Part shown: positions 49,940-61,440 of the stretch, in pieces
Layout of the letters: each line of letters begins with the position of its first letter
Numbering within the stretch: the first letter of the stretch is position 1
Assembly (NCBI RefSeq): GCF_019175385.1
Contig: NC_083337.1
Coordinates: 23,630,385-23,694,384, forward strand
Length of the DNA stretch: 64,000 bases
Direction: 5' to 3'
Source: Lycium barbarum
Taxonomy: Eukaryota; Streptophyta; Magnoliopsida; Solanales; Solanaceae
Program-made: the position numbers and the translations under genes
The notes under the pieces: generated by a model
What the model saw: only the letters and a program-made list of their open reading frames with translations
Told to the model about the DNA's origin: nothing
Database searches by the model: none

Positions 49940-52900
49940 TGTTTTGATTTTAGGTACCATTTATGTCCGTCATAGAGAAACATATGTGTTATTTGATCCT
50001 GGATCCACTTATTCGTATGTATCTGCATATCATGCCATTGGTTGGGATTTGCCTTGTGATAGCATAGATATACCTGTTCATGTGTCTATACTGATTGGAG
50101 ATTATGTGATTGTTGATTGAGTCTACCGGTCTTGTTTGGTTACTTTTATGGGCTATGACACTTGGGTAGATTTTATGATTCTCGATATGGTGGACTTTGA
50201 TATTATATTGGGGATGTTCTGGCTTTCTCTTTATCATACGATCTTGGACTATCATGCCAAGATAGTCACCTTAGCCATGCCGGGCATTCCTGGGCATCAG
50301 TGGAGGGGTACTTCTAGTCCCGCTCCGAAGAAGATCATTTCCTTCCTTCAGGCGAAGAAGTTAGTCAGTAAGGGGTTTTTAGCTTATATGGCTCTTGTTC
50401 GTGATACAACTGTTGCATTTCCACCCCTTGAGTCTATTCCTATTGTGAGCGAGTTCGCGGAGGTGTTCCCGTCGGATCTACAGAGTATGCCACTCGATCG
50501 TGACATTGATTTCTGTATTGACTTGGATCTAGGCACTCACCCTATTTCTACTCCACCATATCGGATGGCACATGCCGAGTTGAGAGAGATTAAGCAGCAG
50601 TTACAGGATTTATTGAGCAAGGGGTTCATTAGACCGAGCGTCTCCCCTTGGGGTGCTCCTGTGTTATTTGTGAAGAAGAAAAATGGGACCATGAGGATGT
50701 GCATTGATTATCGCCAGCTGAACAAGGTTACTATTTGGAACAAGTGCCCTATGCCTTGTATTGATGATCTGTTTGACCAGCTTCGGGGTGCTTCAGTATT
50801 TTTGAAGATTGATTTACGTTCAGGCTACCACCAGTTGAAGATCAGGGCGGAGGATATTTCGAAGACAGCATTTCGGATGAGATATGGCCACTATGAGTTT
50901 CTAGTGATGTCTTTTGGGCTTACTAATGGCCCGACTGCATTTATGACTTGGATGAATGGAATCCTTAGGCCATTCCTTGATTCCTTCGTGATTGTGGTCA
51001 TTAATGATATCTTGGTATATTCCAAGAGTAGAGAGGAGCATGAGAGCTATCTTCGTTCTATTCTTGGGTTGTTGAAGAAGCATAGCTTGTTTGCTAAATT
51101 TTTTAAGTGTGAGTTTTGATTGGAGTCTGTAGTATTCTTGAGCCATATTGTGTCTAAGGATGGGACAATGGTTGACCCACAGAATATTGAAGCTATGAGG
51201 GGTTAGGCGAGGCCCACTACTGTTATTGAGATTCGTGGTTTTATGGGTTTGGCCAGCTATTACCGTCGCTTTGTGAAGGGCTTTGCTGCTATTGCTTCAT
51301 CTTTGACCAGATTGACTCAGATGGATGTTCCCTTCCAGTGGTCAGATGATTGTGAGGAGAGCTTTCAAAAGCTCAAGCTTCTTTTGACTTCAGCCTCGAT
51401 CTTAGCATTACCCGTGGAGGGTAAGGATTTCGCGGTCTATTGTGATGCCTCTCGTGTGGGCTTAGGTGTTGTGTTGATGCAGGAGGGTAAACTGATGTCT
51501 TATGCTTCCCGTCAGTTGATGATTCATGAGAAGAATTACCCTACCCATGATTTGGAGTTGTTGGTCGTGGTTTTCGCTTTGAAGATTTGGAGGAACTATT
51601 TGTACGGTGTTCATCGTGAGGTTTTCACCGATCACCGTAGTCTTCAGCATGTGTTTACCCAGAGAGATCTTAATTCCAGTCAGCGCCGATGGATGGAGCT
51701 CCTGAAGGACTATGATATTTCTAGTTTGTACCATCCCGGGAAGGCCAATGTGGTGGTTGATGCCTTGAGTTGCATGGAAATGAGTATGGGTAGTTTAGCT
51801 CGATTGATTCTTTCCGAGAGTCTATTGGCCATGAAGGTTCAGACTCTAGCCAACAGTTTTGTTCGCCTTGATATTTCAGCCCCAGGCCGGATTTAGCTTG
51901 TGTAGAGGCGAGGTCATCTTTATTGGATCGAATCAGGACACATCAGTTTGAGGATGCTCAGTTGAGCAAGATTCGACATAGAGATTTGAGGGGTGAGGAC
52001 AAGGAGGTCATGATTGATTTTGAGGGCATTTTGAGGATTAGAGGATGCGTGTGCGTTCCTCATGTTGGTGATTTGATTCAGTTGATCTTGTTTGAGACTC
52101 GTAGCTTTCACTATTCCATTCATCCGGGGGCGACTAAAATGTACCGTGACTTGAGATAGCACTATTGGTGGCATCTAATGAAGAGAGATATAGTTGATTT
52201 CGTGGCTAAGTGTGGAAATTATCAGTAGGTAAAGTAGGAGCACCAGTGACCTGGTGGTGTGCTTCAAAGAATACCCATTCCTAAGTGGAAGTGGGAGAGG
52301 ATTATCATGGATTTTGTTATGGGTCTTCTGAAGACCCTGGGAGAGTTTGACTCCATTTGGGTGATAGTTGATCGGTTGACTAAGTCCACTCACTTTGTTC
52401 CAGTTCAGGTTTCCTATACCGTGGAGAAGTTAGCCAAGTTGTACATTCAGGATATTATGAGATTGCATGGGGTCCCTATTTCTGTTGTATCCGATCGGGG
52501 TACTATCTTCACTTCCCATTTCTGGAGGGCGTTTCATGAGGAGTTGGGTACCCGATTGGATCTTAGTACAACTTTTCATCCCCAAACCGATGGCCAGCCC
52601 TAGCAGAACATTCAGGTGCTCGAGGACATATTGATAGCGTGTGTTATTGATTTTGGTGGTCATTGGGATCAACACTTACCATTGGTAGAGTTTGCGTACA
52701 ATAACAGTTATCATTCGAGTATTGGCATGGCGCCTTTTGAGGCTTTGTATGATATGAAATGTAGATATCCGGTTGGCTGGTTTGATGGGTTCGAGGCTCG
52801 ACCTTGGAGTACGGATCTGTACAGAGAGTCCCTTGATAGAGTGAGAGTTATTCAGGCCAAGCTTCTGGCAGCTCAGAGTCGGCAAAAGATGTATGCGGAC

Positions 52901-53340
52901 CAGAAGGTCTGAGATTTAGAGTTTGTGGTTAGTGACTAGGTTCTATTGAAGGTTTCACCTATGAAGGGTGTTATGAGGTTTGGTAAGAGGGGCAAGTTGA
53001 GCCCCAGGTATATTGGTCCATTTTAGATTGTTGACCGTATGGGTGATATTGCTTATGAGTTGGCATTGCGGCCAGGCTTACCGGGAGTTTATCCAATTTT
53101 TCATGTTTCAATGCTAAAGAAGTACCATGCCGGCGGTACCTTCATTGTTTGCTGGGATTCTATATTACTTGATGAGAATTTTCCTTATGAGGAGGAGCCT
53201 ATTGCGATCTTGGATAGACAGGTTCGGAAGTTGAGGTCGAAAGAGATTGCTTATGTGAAGGTGCAATGGAAGCATTGGCTTGTTGAGGAGGCTACTTGGG
53301 AGACCTAGTCCGACATGCGTAGCCGATATCCGACATGCAT
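49940..53340 (+). pseudogene. Gypsy-1 pol: protease, RT, RNase H, integrase, chromodomain; broken
   Basis: The protease active site reads LFDPGSTYSYVS (about 49987-50020). The RT spans about 50560-51110 ([31 protein letters not shown]). Its catalytic box reads [14 protein letters not shown], with Asn at 51003-51005 where FIDDILVYSK is usual. RNase H follows ([20 protein letters not shown]). A frameshift near 51886 leads to integrase: zinc-binding remnant HPGATKMYRDL, MDFVMGL and VVSDRGTIF, then DGQP*QN where the catalytic Glu should follow. The end (FPYEEEPIAILDRQVRKL to KVQWKHWLVEEATWE) is chromodomain-like. Most stops sit at expected Gln, Trp or Arg codons, as from C-to-T decay. Confidence 0.93.
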
Positions 53341-53432
53341 AGTAGATATCCCCATTGTTTACTGATTCAGGTATTTTCGCTCCTTTTTCTCTTATTCGAT
53401 CAAGGACGAGCGGTGGTTCAATTGGTATCTGA

Positions 53433-56164
53433 TGTAACGACCTGTTTGGTCGTTATAGCCTTTCGGCAATTTCGCCCCTTCTCGAGCATTGATTAAGCTC
53501 ACTTTTGACCCGAGGGAACCCATTGACACGCTTTTTTGTGGTGTCTAGACTTGATTCGGGCGACTTTTTGTGAAATATAAGCTTTAAGCGAAAAAGAGTT
53601 GACCCAAAATTGACTTTTGGGTAAACAAACCTTTTTCAAAAATTCGTCTATTCGAGAGGTCTGAATGGTCGTTTAGGACTTGTGTGCATATCTGGTTTGG
53701 TTCCCAATGCACTCGGATGCATTTTGGGACTTGGGTTTGGAAATTGGAAATGAGGTATTGGGGATTCACTCGATCAACGAGACCTCTATTTTTACGTGGA
53801 TCTGTGTATGTGGTTTGTGAGCAGATCGCCCCGGGAGTGATTCGGGAGTTCGATTGAGACTAAGAAAATTTAGTTGGGTTCTGGGCACCTGCCCGCATTG
53901 GCGGTGCCCTCCCGGCGGCACCGCTGTTACGGCAGGATGACCGCTGGGCGGCCAAGTGCTATTTGGCCCAAACCGTCCCAGCAGTCTGTGGGGGCGCTGG
54001 GGAGGCGTCGCTGTTGCGGCTCCGTTATCGCCATGGCAGTAATGGGACTGTTATTTCATTAAGTGTTCAATAAATAATCCCCTAGTCTATCATGTATTCC
54101 CATTACGAAAATTGAGCTCTTGGGGACTGTTTTAGGAGATTATTGGAGAGAACTTTTGGTGTTAAGTCTTGCTAGTCCCTTTACTAATTCCTTGTTCCTA
54201 TTAATCATAAATTCATCTTTCCTTAGTAATTCCTTAGTAATGGAAGATGAAAATGGAGTTAATGAAAGTTCTATCTAGGCTTATTAATGATGAAATTGAT
54301 GGTGTTTATGCTAGATTTTGACGAATCTAAGGTTATTAATCATTTATCTTCCATTATGAGTGTTGAATTCTTGAATCAAAGAGTAAGGGTTTATATCCAA
54401 AATTAGGGGTTTCACTTGAATTTCGAAATTAGGTTAATCCTTGAGTTAAATCAGCAATTAGTGCCTGGGTTATGATCACCTAGTGCTTAATTTGATATTT
54501 TACTCCAGAATTTTCCGTTTGGCCTTGTGGGCCCTATTTCCTCAATTTCTAGGGTTGGATTTGACCTAAATTGAATGACAACAATATTAGTATCGTTCTT
54601 CATGATTTATAATCTAGATAGACTACTTTGGTTCTGTGGCTTAGTGGAAGGGCAAGGCAAAAGTGTGATTTGTTAGTGTTTGCTGTTCGGCCATCCAGGT
54701 AGGTTATGGCTTACCTTTTGTCAGACTTCGTATAGCGAAGCATATATCTAGATTATATTATCGTAGAAATCTTGTAAACCTTCGGGTATGAAGTTGGGTT
54801 AGATATGCTTTAGGTTGGGCCCTGTTGTGTGATTGGGGCTAGCCACCCCATTGTGTTGTGACTTGATTTTTCTATGTGTTGGCTTGATGCCACGTACTAT
54901 TATTAGTTATTGGAATTTTTTGTTCCTTCTTGATTGTGAGATTGTAGTACCTTACGATTGACGTTGATACGAGGATAGAGATCTATATGACTTGTGCAGT
55001 TTCTCATGATATTGTTGGCGTGCCCCTTGTTGGTACTTATGGTCTTGATGTATTCTTGGCGTACCTATGTTGGTATTTGTGATATTGAGCTGATTCTTGA
55101 TGTTGACATGTGCATTTCACTCATTTTCATTTTCATGATATACTGTTGAGACACTATTGGTACTTGGTGAAACATTGTGATGAGATTGGCTCGGTTTTTA
55201 AATGAAAGGGATGTTAGAGTTCGATATCCAATGTTAGTCCCAAAATCGTGGATTGAATGAGTGCATGGACTCCGTGGGTCCCCAGGGTGGTGCCGGTGAG
55301 AACCCCCATAGGCAAAGATCCGGGTTTCGTTTGTCTGTTGGGCAAAGATCGAATATGAGTGGCACTTAGACTTCGTGAGTCACCTTGGGTTGTGCTACTG
55401 AGACGTCGATATCGCCCTCCGGAGTACATATGTATAAATCATTTGCATGGAATTGCATTGCATTCATACATTATTACATTGCATTGCATTGCATTGTATT
55501 CACAGCTTACTTTGAGAAGATTGGTATTGTTACTTGTGATGTTGGCTTTAGATTGGACATATTGGGACTTGGCACATTTGGGATTAGATGCTACACTTAG
55601 GCTATGACGAGTACTTGGTTTAATTATGTTTGACTTATACTTGTTAGTTTATCTGCCTATCTTGCTTTATTGTCTGAATTATGTCAGCTATACTTAGTCG
55701 GCCTATGATACCTACCAATACTGTGGTTTTGTATTGATGTGCACTTGCTGCATTTTTTTATGAATGCAGAGTATCAGGTTGGGTCATCCTCCGTCTCCCG
55801 TGGCTGATAGTTGCTTCAGCATTGGCACCGATTTTCCAGGGTGAGCACGAGCCGTTCGCTGCCTTGAAGACTCTTCCTACTTTATGTCTTATTATTCCTA
55901 TCCCGAGACATAGACAGATTTATGTATTATTATTTCAGACTTGTATATTTTCATAGATACTCTTGTATGACTTAGATCTGACCCTGGGGGTGTTTCCTCA
56001 TTCCTTACTATTCTATTATATATTATTGAGAGACTTACGTATCTATTCTTTTCCGCTTGCTCAATTTAACTATTCTTGTCTTTACTTATCTTTGGTTTGA
56101 GGGTTCGCTTACCGAGGTGGGAAAGGTAAGAACCCTCATGACTAAGTCCCAATAGGTCATGACT
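53433..56164 (+). repeat. Gypsy-1 3' LTR
   Basis: The 2732-bp LTR starts 'tgtaacgacctgtttggt'. Its terminal dinucleotide is CT rather than CA, placed by the TSD gttga that follows. Confidence 0.93.
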
Positions 56165-56406
56165 GTTGATCGTGTTCAAATCAGAAATGTGTGTATTCTT
56201 GTTAATAAATTGTTGAACAGTTTCTAACAAGCAACATGACTTGTTGCAACAACTAGGAATTTGAAGCATTTTATCCAACAACTGACAGGCCTTATTGCAA
56301 CAACTAACAATTTGTTGCATTTTATCCAACAACTGACAGGCCTTGTTGCAACAACCAGTAAGTTGTTGAACATATTATAAAAAATGGGTGTTTTTAAGAA
56401 GTATCA
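56165..56406 (+). repeat. MULE-2 3' part with palindromic array 3
   Basis: After the Gypsy-1 TSD, 'cttgttgcaacaacta' motifs and the 'ttttatccaacaactgacag' phrase (present twice, about 62 bp apart) continue the array seen at 36.4-38.9 kb. This shows that Gypsy-1 lies inside MULE-2. No right terminus of MULE-2 is seen before the next insertion. Confidence 0.8.
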
Positions 56407-56739
56407 TGTCACGACCCAACTAGGGTCCATGATGGCTAACCGAAACTGACTACCGAGCACCGCCTATCATGCTGACTATCACATTCAACCTGGCCATATC
56501 ATTCTGAACACAAACTTATCATGGAACAATCTCCAACATTTCCCAAAACATATATAAGTATAGGCCCATAAGGCTACAAAAATGATGTACAAAATCTACA
56601 ATGAAGGGGTCACATAACATCTATAACCCACACGTATGCATCTACGAGCCTCTAACTGGAATACTAGAATCATAGTGACGGGACAGGACCTCGTCATGCC
56701 CCATATCTGTACGCAAAAGAAATATACCAATAGGCTGCA
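56407..56739 (-). mobile_element. Reverse LTR fragment B3, split by Gypsy-2
   Basis: The plus strand starts 'tgtcacgacccaactaggg', the reverse complement of an LTR end like those of B1 and B2. It includes the inverted match to 'ggtatatttcttttgtgta' near 47910. Gypsy-2 interrupts it at 56740. The remainder would lie beyond the window, so solo or complete status is unknown. Confidence 0.8.
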
Positions 56740-59038
56740 CGTCACGCCCCAAAACCCACCCTAGACGTGACCGGCATCCGACGTTATGAACCACATCGGA
56801 AGAACCTAAACAACACAATAACAATACTTGAACCCGCCAGGTTCAACATTCGCCTCCAACAGTTTATAAAATAAAGGTAAACAAATCATTCATATAAGAA
56901 TTCAATCAGCGGAAGTCTTCAGTTATCTATACTTGTCAAACATGAAAACGTGCCCAATAGTTAATCAATAACTCAATAACTACCCACAAATGTATACTAG
57001 GGAGCTTCTAAGATAAAGGAATAATAGTCTGACTCATCGGGACGCAGCCCGGACAACTAATGTAATAAATAAGAAAATCAATAGGGTGTCCCACGAATGA
57101 ATGTGTGGGCTCACCAAATTAGCCGCAACAGCAAATCCTTCCTAAGCACCGGGAGTATCAAACCTGCTCTTCTCCGTTACCTAACATACCATCAAAAACA
57201 ACAATGGTATGCCTGAGTACTTCATACTCAGTGAGTGCCTCGGGGACAATGAATAATACGAAAATAAAGTAAAATAATACATGAAGAAATCAGTCTTGAA
57301 AATCATATGAAACCAACCTAAGAAGAGTTATTCAGTCTATGTATCTCAATAGTAAGTATCAAAACCCATTTATAAAGCCTCTTGTCAAGTTACAACTTCA
57401 AATATACCTTTTTAATCAATTAAGATAGTCATCAACAATTCCTTAAGAGAGTAAGAATGTCACACATGCCAATACAGGCCCAAAAATCAAGCATATCGCG
57501 CATAGCGCACCACACCGGAACATATATTTCTCGGTGGCTATCCTTCCTCCCGAATAGCTAGGCATAAATCACACCGGACTATGTAGTATGCAGTGGCTAT
57601 CCTTCCTCCCGAATAGCTAGGCATAAATCACACCCCAGGTAACGAACCCAGCGGTGGCCACTCTTCGTCCCGAATGGCTAGGCAATGACACACTAGGATC
57701 CATAGTGGCTACCCTTCCTCCCGAGTAGCTAGGCCAAACATCACAACAAAGTTCATAGCATAGAAGTGGATTCACAAATTGTCTCAAAGTAGTCACACCA
57801 TAAAATAACATTAAAGCTCATTATCCCATTACAAAAATTCATAATTTCATAGATAATCATGAAAACGTTTCCACTTCCTTAAACATGATTACTTTGTCAT
57901 AGTTCCTTTGTAAAATCATCAATACCAACAATTAACAATCATCACTAAGCATCTCTCATAGAGGAAAACAATCATAACACCTTATACATATATAGGCTTT
58001 GTTACAATCTAGGTTCAATGTGGGCTCGTCCCCTCACGCACATTAACCATTAATCAAAGCATGTAATAGATTTCAAGAATGTAAAACCAATTTATCATAT
58101 CATTCAAAATATGCATTTATAAAGAATCAATCTTTCAAGAGAGTTTGCAAAAGAGACATATAAATTACCTTTATATCCAAAAAGGATTTTATTTTTAAAG
58201 AGACATACATCTAAAATAAGGTTTTTAAAAGGGAGACATACCTTAATTTGTTAAACAAGGTTTAACACATCACTTTTCTAATGAAGAACACCCAAACCCT
58301 AGCTTGAATCACTTTGGGAAGAATTATGTTGCAAACCCTAGGTTTTGGTCAAACAAATCATGTTAAGTATCATGGGTTTGATGTTAGAATGATTTAGTAA
58401 TGTTAAGGATGCCCTTACCTTTGATTTGAAGACTTGGGGGAATGATTTTCGTCCTTAGGGTTGTTTAGGAAGTTGAGGAATAAACAAAAGAAGGGTCTTA
58501 TTTATATTTTCTAGTGAAAACGGGCCAAAGGACGCCTCCAAAGGACGAACCGTCCCTCGTGTTACGGACCGTTCTTTGGACCGTCCCTTAGTGGAAATTT
58601 CCAGAGATTTTCTGGAAATTTTTGAGACGTTACGTTTCATGTTACGGTCCCTAACACGTGTTACGGTCCGTAACGTCTCACCGTAACACAGGCAAAATTT
58701 CCAGCGAAGACAGGCTTCAGTAAAACGGGCATAACTTTTTGTACGCAGTTTTGTTTGGGCTGGGCGACCTACTGTTGGAAAGCTTTTCCAAGATCTACAA
58801 CTTTCATCAAGGAAGTTTTTCCAAATTCGCAACACAGTTTCATGAAAATCGCCCAGAAGACAGACCTACCAAAACTTAGGCGAATTTAAGAGCCCTTAAG
58901 AAATTCACTAGTTGGTTTGACTTCAAAACGACCATCGACCACCCGAATTCATCAAGAATGGATTCATATAGATATAATATCATCTTAATACTAGATGTTT
59001 ACACCTTCACACCTAGTTCAAGTTCACGAGGTGTTATA
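56740..59038 (-). repeat. Gypsy-2 3' LTR
   Basis: The 2299-bp LTR has both terminal dinucleotides altered: on the minus strand it starts TATAACACCTCG (TG to TA) and ends GGCGTGACG (CA to CG). 57.48-57.74 kb has about four imperfect repeats of 'ggctatccttcctcccgaat' at roughly 60-bp spacing. 58.5-58.7 kb has several 'acggaccgt'/'gttacggtc' hairpin motifs. Confidence 0.93.
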
Positions 59039-59056
59039 TTATCCCCCCCTTAAGAT
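59039..59056 (-). other. Gypsy-2 polypurine tract
   Basis: On the minus strand 'cttaagggggggataa' directly precedes the 3' LTR, next to the typical 'gaggacgaatgatc' phrase. Confidence 0.8.
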
Positions 59057-59149
59057 CATTCGTCCTCAAATGAGGATAGTATTCTAGGAAGGTAATTAAC
59101 CAGCACGAATTTAACCACACAATCATTTTGTGCAGGAATAGTTCAAAAC

Positions 59150-61225
59150 TTAACTCATACCTGAAATAGTGAACAAGTGAGGATATCTCTTCTTCATGTC
59201 CTCTTCCGCTTCCCAAGTAGCTTTCTCAGTATTATGATTTCGCCACAACACTTTGACCGACGCAACATCCTTTGTTCTCAACCTTCTAACTTGGCGATCT
59301 AAAATCTGAACTGGTTCTTCTTCATAAGACAAGGATTCATCAATCTCAAACTCTTCATAGTTCAACACATGAGAAGGGTCAGGTTTATAAAACCTCAACA
59401 TCGAAATGTGAAACCCCGGATGAACCATGGACATCTCAGCCGGTAATCTCAACTCATAAGCTACCTTCCCAACTCTTCTAACAATCTCATAAGGACCAAT
59501 GTAGCGAAGACTAAGGTTGCCCTTTCTGCCAAAATGCATTACCCCCTTCATAGGTGACACCTTCAAGAAAACCTTGTCACCAACAGCAAATTCCAATTCC
59601 CTACGCCTCATGTCCGTATAAGACTTTTGTCTACTCTGAGCGATCTTTAGTCGTTGCACAATAAGATTTACCTTTTCGATCGCCTCATGAATTGAATCAG
59701 GACCCAACAACTCTACTTCCGTTGGTTCAAACCAACCAATTGGAGACCGACAACGCCTCTCATAAAGAGCCTCATAAGGAGCCATCTGAATACTAGCTTG
59801 ATAGCTATTATTGTAAGCGAATTCCACCAAAGGTAGGTGTTCATCCCAACTTCCTCCTAAATCGATTGCATAAGCACGCAACGTATCCTCCAAAGTTTGA
59901 ATAGTTCTCTCTGCTTGCCCGTCAGTTTGAGGATGAAAGGCAGTGCTCGGTTTCACTCTAGTCCCCAAACCTTCTTGAAACGTCTGCCAGAAATGAACAG
60001 TAAATTGCGTACCTCTGTCAGATATGATAGATGTCGAAACACCATGCAACCTAACAATCTCCTTCAAATATAACTTGGCATACTCTGCAGTGGCATATGA
60101 CGTCTTTACAGGAAAAAAATGGGCAGACTTCGTGAGTCTATCCACGATCACCCAAATTGAATCATACTTGGCCCTTGTGCGAGGTAAACCTGCAACAAAG
60201 TCCATATTTATCATCTCCCACTTCCATCGAGGAATCTCAATGTTTTGAGCCAAGCTACCAGGCCTTTGATGTTCAACCATCACCTGTTGACAGTTCAAAC
60301 ACTTAGCCACAAAGTTAGAAATATCAACCTTCATGCTCTTCCACCAATAGTGTTGTTTCAAATCCTTATACATCTTGGTGGATCCCGGATGAACCGAATA
60401 CTTGGAACTATGAGCTTCCATCATTAGTTCTTGTCGAAGACCATCAAGATCGGGAACACACAACCGTCCTTGCAATCGCAGAACACTATCGCCAGTCCCA
60501 ACCGTAAATGAAGTGTACTCACCCCTTTCCACTCCATCTCTCAGCTTTTCCAAAAGTTCATCATCATATTGCTTGAATTTAATCCTTTCTACAATGTCAG
60601 ACCATGATGGAGTGATTCCCACTAACTCTCCATCTTCAGTTTCATCAAGCCTAACCCCAAGACTAGCGAGCCTTCGAATCTCTTTCCCCATGGGCATGTC
60701 ATGAGCATGCAAATAAGCCAACGTGCCCATAGATTTTCTACTCAAAGCATCAGCAACCACATTAGCCTTACCAGGATGATACAGAATATTCAAGTCGTAG
60801 TCTTTTAACAACTCCAACCACCTTCTCTGCCTGAGGTTCAACTCTCGCTGCTTGAAGATATATTGCAGACTCTTGTGATCAGTAAAAACATCACAATGCT
60901 CACCATACAGGTAATGACGCCGAATTTTCAAAGCAAATACCACAGCAGCCAACTCTAAGTCATGAGTCGGATAGTTTTTTTCATGCTTCTTCAACTGACG
61001 CGAAGGATAAGCAATCACCTTACCGTTCTGCATCAACACACAACCCAAACCAATTCTAGAAGCATCACAATACACCACATATCCACCAGACCCTGAAGGT
61101 AACGTCAAAATTGGAGCCGAAGTCAACCTTGTCTTAAGCTCTTGGAAACTCTTTTCACAAGCTTCAGACCACTGAAACTTAGCAGTCTTCTGTGTCAATT
61201 TAGTCAACATCCTTCTTCCTAACAA
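59150..61225 (-). CDS. Gypsy-2 RNase H, integrase and chromodomain (partial pol)
   Basis: One long minus-strand ORF, probably not a genuine start because it follows the RT deletion. RNase [42 protein letters not shown]. The integrase has its zinc region (HPGSTKMYKDL...CLNCQQVM). It also has an apparently complete catalytic triad: Asp in NMDFVAGL, Asp in IISDRGTQF and Glu in DGQAERTIQ. The C-terminal GPYEIVRRVGKVAYEL is followed by a chromodomain-like end (VQILDRQVRRLRTKDVASVK...EKATWEAEEDM). In this chromovirus group the end domain is thought to steer insertion toward heterochromatin. With no RT upstream the product could act only in trans. Confidence 0.93.
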   Translation of the reverse strand: MLGRRMLTKLTQKTAKFQWSEACEKSFQELKTRLTSAPILTLPSGSGGYVVYCDASRIGLGCVLMQNGKVIAYPSRQLKKHEKNYPTHDLELAAVVFALKIRRHYLYGEHCDVFTDHKSLQYIFKQRELNLRQRRWLELLKDYDLNILYHPGKANVVADALSRKSMGTLAYLHAHDMPMGKEIRRLASLGVRLDETEDGELVGITPSWSDIVERIKFKQYDDELLEKLRDGVERGEYTSFTVGTGDSVLRLQGRLCVPDLDGLRQELMMEAHSSKYSVHPGSTKMYKDLKQHYWWKSMKVDISNFVAKCLNCQQVMVEHQRPGSLAQNIEIPRWKWEMINMDFVAGLPRTRAKYDSIWVIVDRLTKSAHFFPVKTSYATAEYAKLYLKEIVRLHGVSTSIISDRGTQFTVHFWQTFQEGLGTRVKPSTAFHPQTDGQAERTIQTLEDTLRAYAIDLGGSWDEHLPLVEFAYNNSYQASIQMAPYEALYERRCRSPIGWFEPTEVELLGPDSIHEAIEKVNLIVQRLKIAQSRQKSYTDMRRRELEFAVGDKVFLKVSPMKGVMHFGRKGNLSLRYIGPYEIVRRVGKVAYELRLPAEMSMVHPGFHISMLRFYKPDPSHVLNYEEFEIDESLSYEEEPVQILDRQVRRLRTKDVASVKVLWRNHNTEKATWEAEEDMKKRYPHLFTISGMS

Positions 61226-61440
61226 ACAAGACTGGAGCACCTCAAGGTGAGGAACTTGGTCGGATCAAACCCTTATCCAACAAGTCCTTCAGTTGATTCT
61301 TCAATTCCCTTAGCTCCGCTAGAGCCATACGATAAGGTGGAATAGAAATAGGTTGGGTGTCGGGGATAACATCAATCCCAAAATCAATAACTCTATCAGG
61401 AGGAATACCAGGAAGATCTTCAGGAAATACTTTGGGATAA
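61205..61440 (-). pseudogene. Gypsy-2 RT N-terminal stub and deletion junction
   Basis: The minus strand reads [38 protein letters not shown] and [22 protein letters not shown]. It then jumps directly to LTKLTQKTAKFQWSEACEKS, a segment normally found after the RT. The palm, including YRQLN and the FIDD box, is missing, roughly 500-600 bp. A stop follows the protease frame near 61441 and the frame changes around 61215. Confidence 0.85.

Larger units (their letters stand above)
39804..56164 (+). mobile_element. Gypsy-1, Ty3/Gypsy chromovirus with nested insertions
   Basis: The 16361-bp element has long LTRs (39804-42599 and 53433-56164) and a perfect TSD gttga (39799-39803 and 56165-56169). 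A Met-type primer site follows the 5' LTR. Gag, protease, RT, RNase H, integrase and a C-terminal chromodomain-like end occur in Gypsy order. Removing the 5578-bp nested insert and its duplicated 5 bp leaves about 10.8 kb. The 3' LTR ends in CT instead of CA. The element inserted into the 3' part of MULE-2, whose palindromic array resumes at 56205. Many stops and frameshifts show it is old. Confidence 0.95.
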
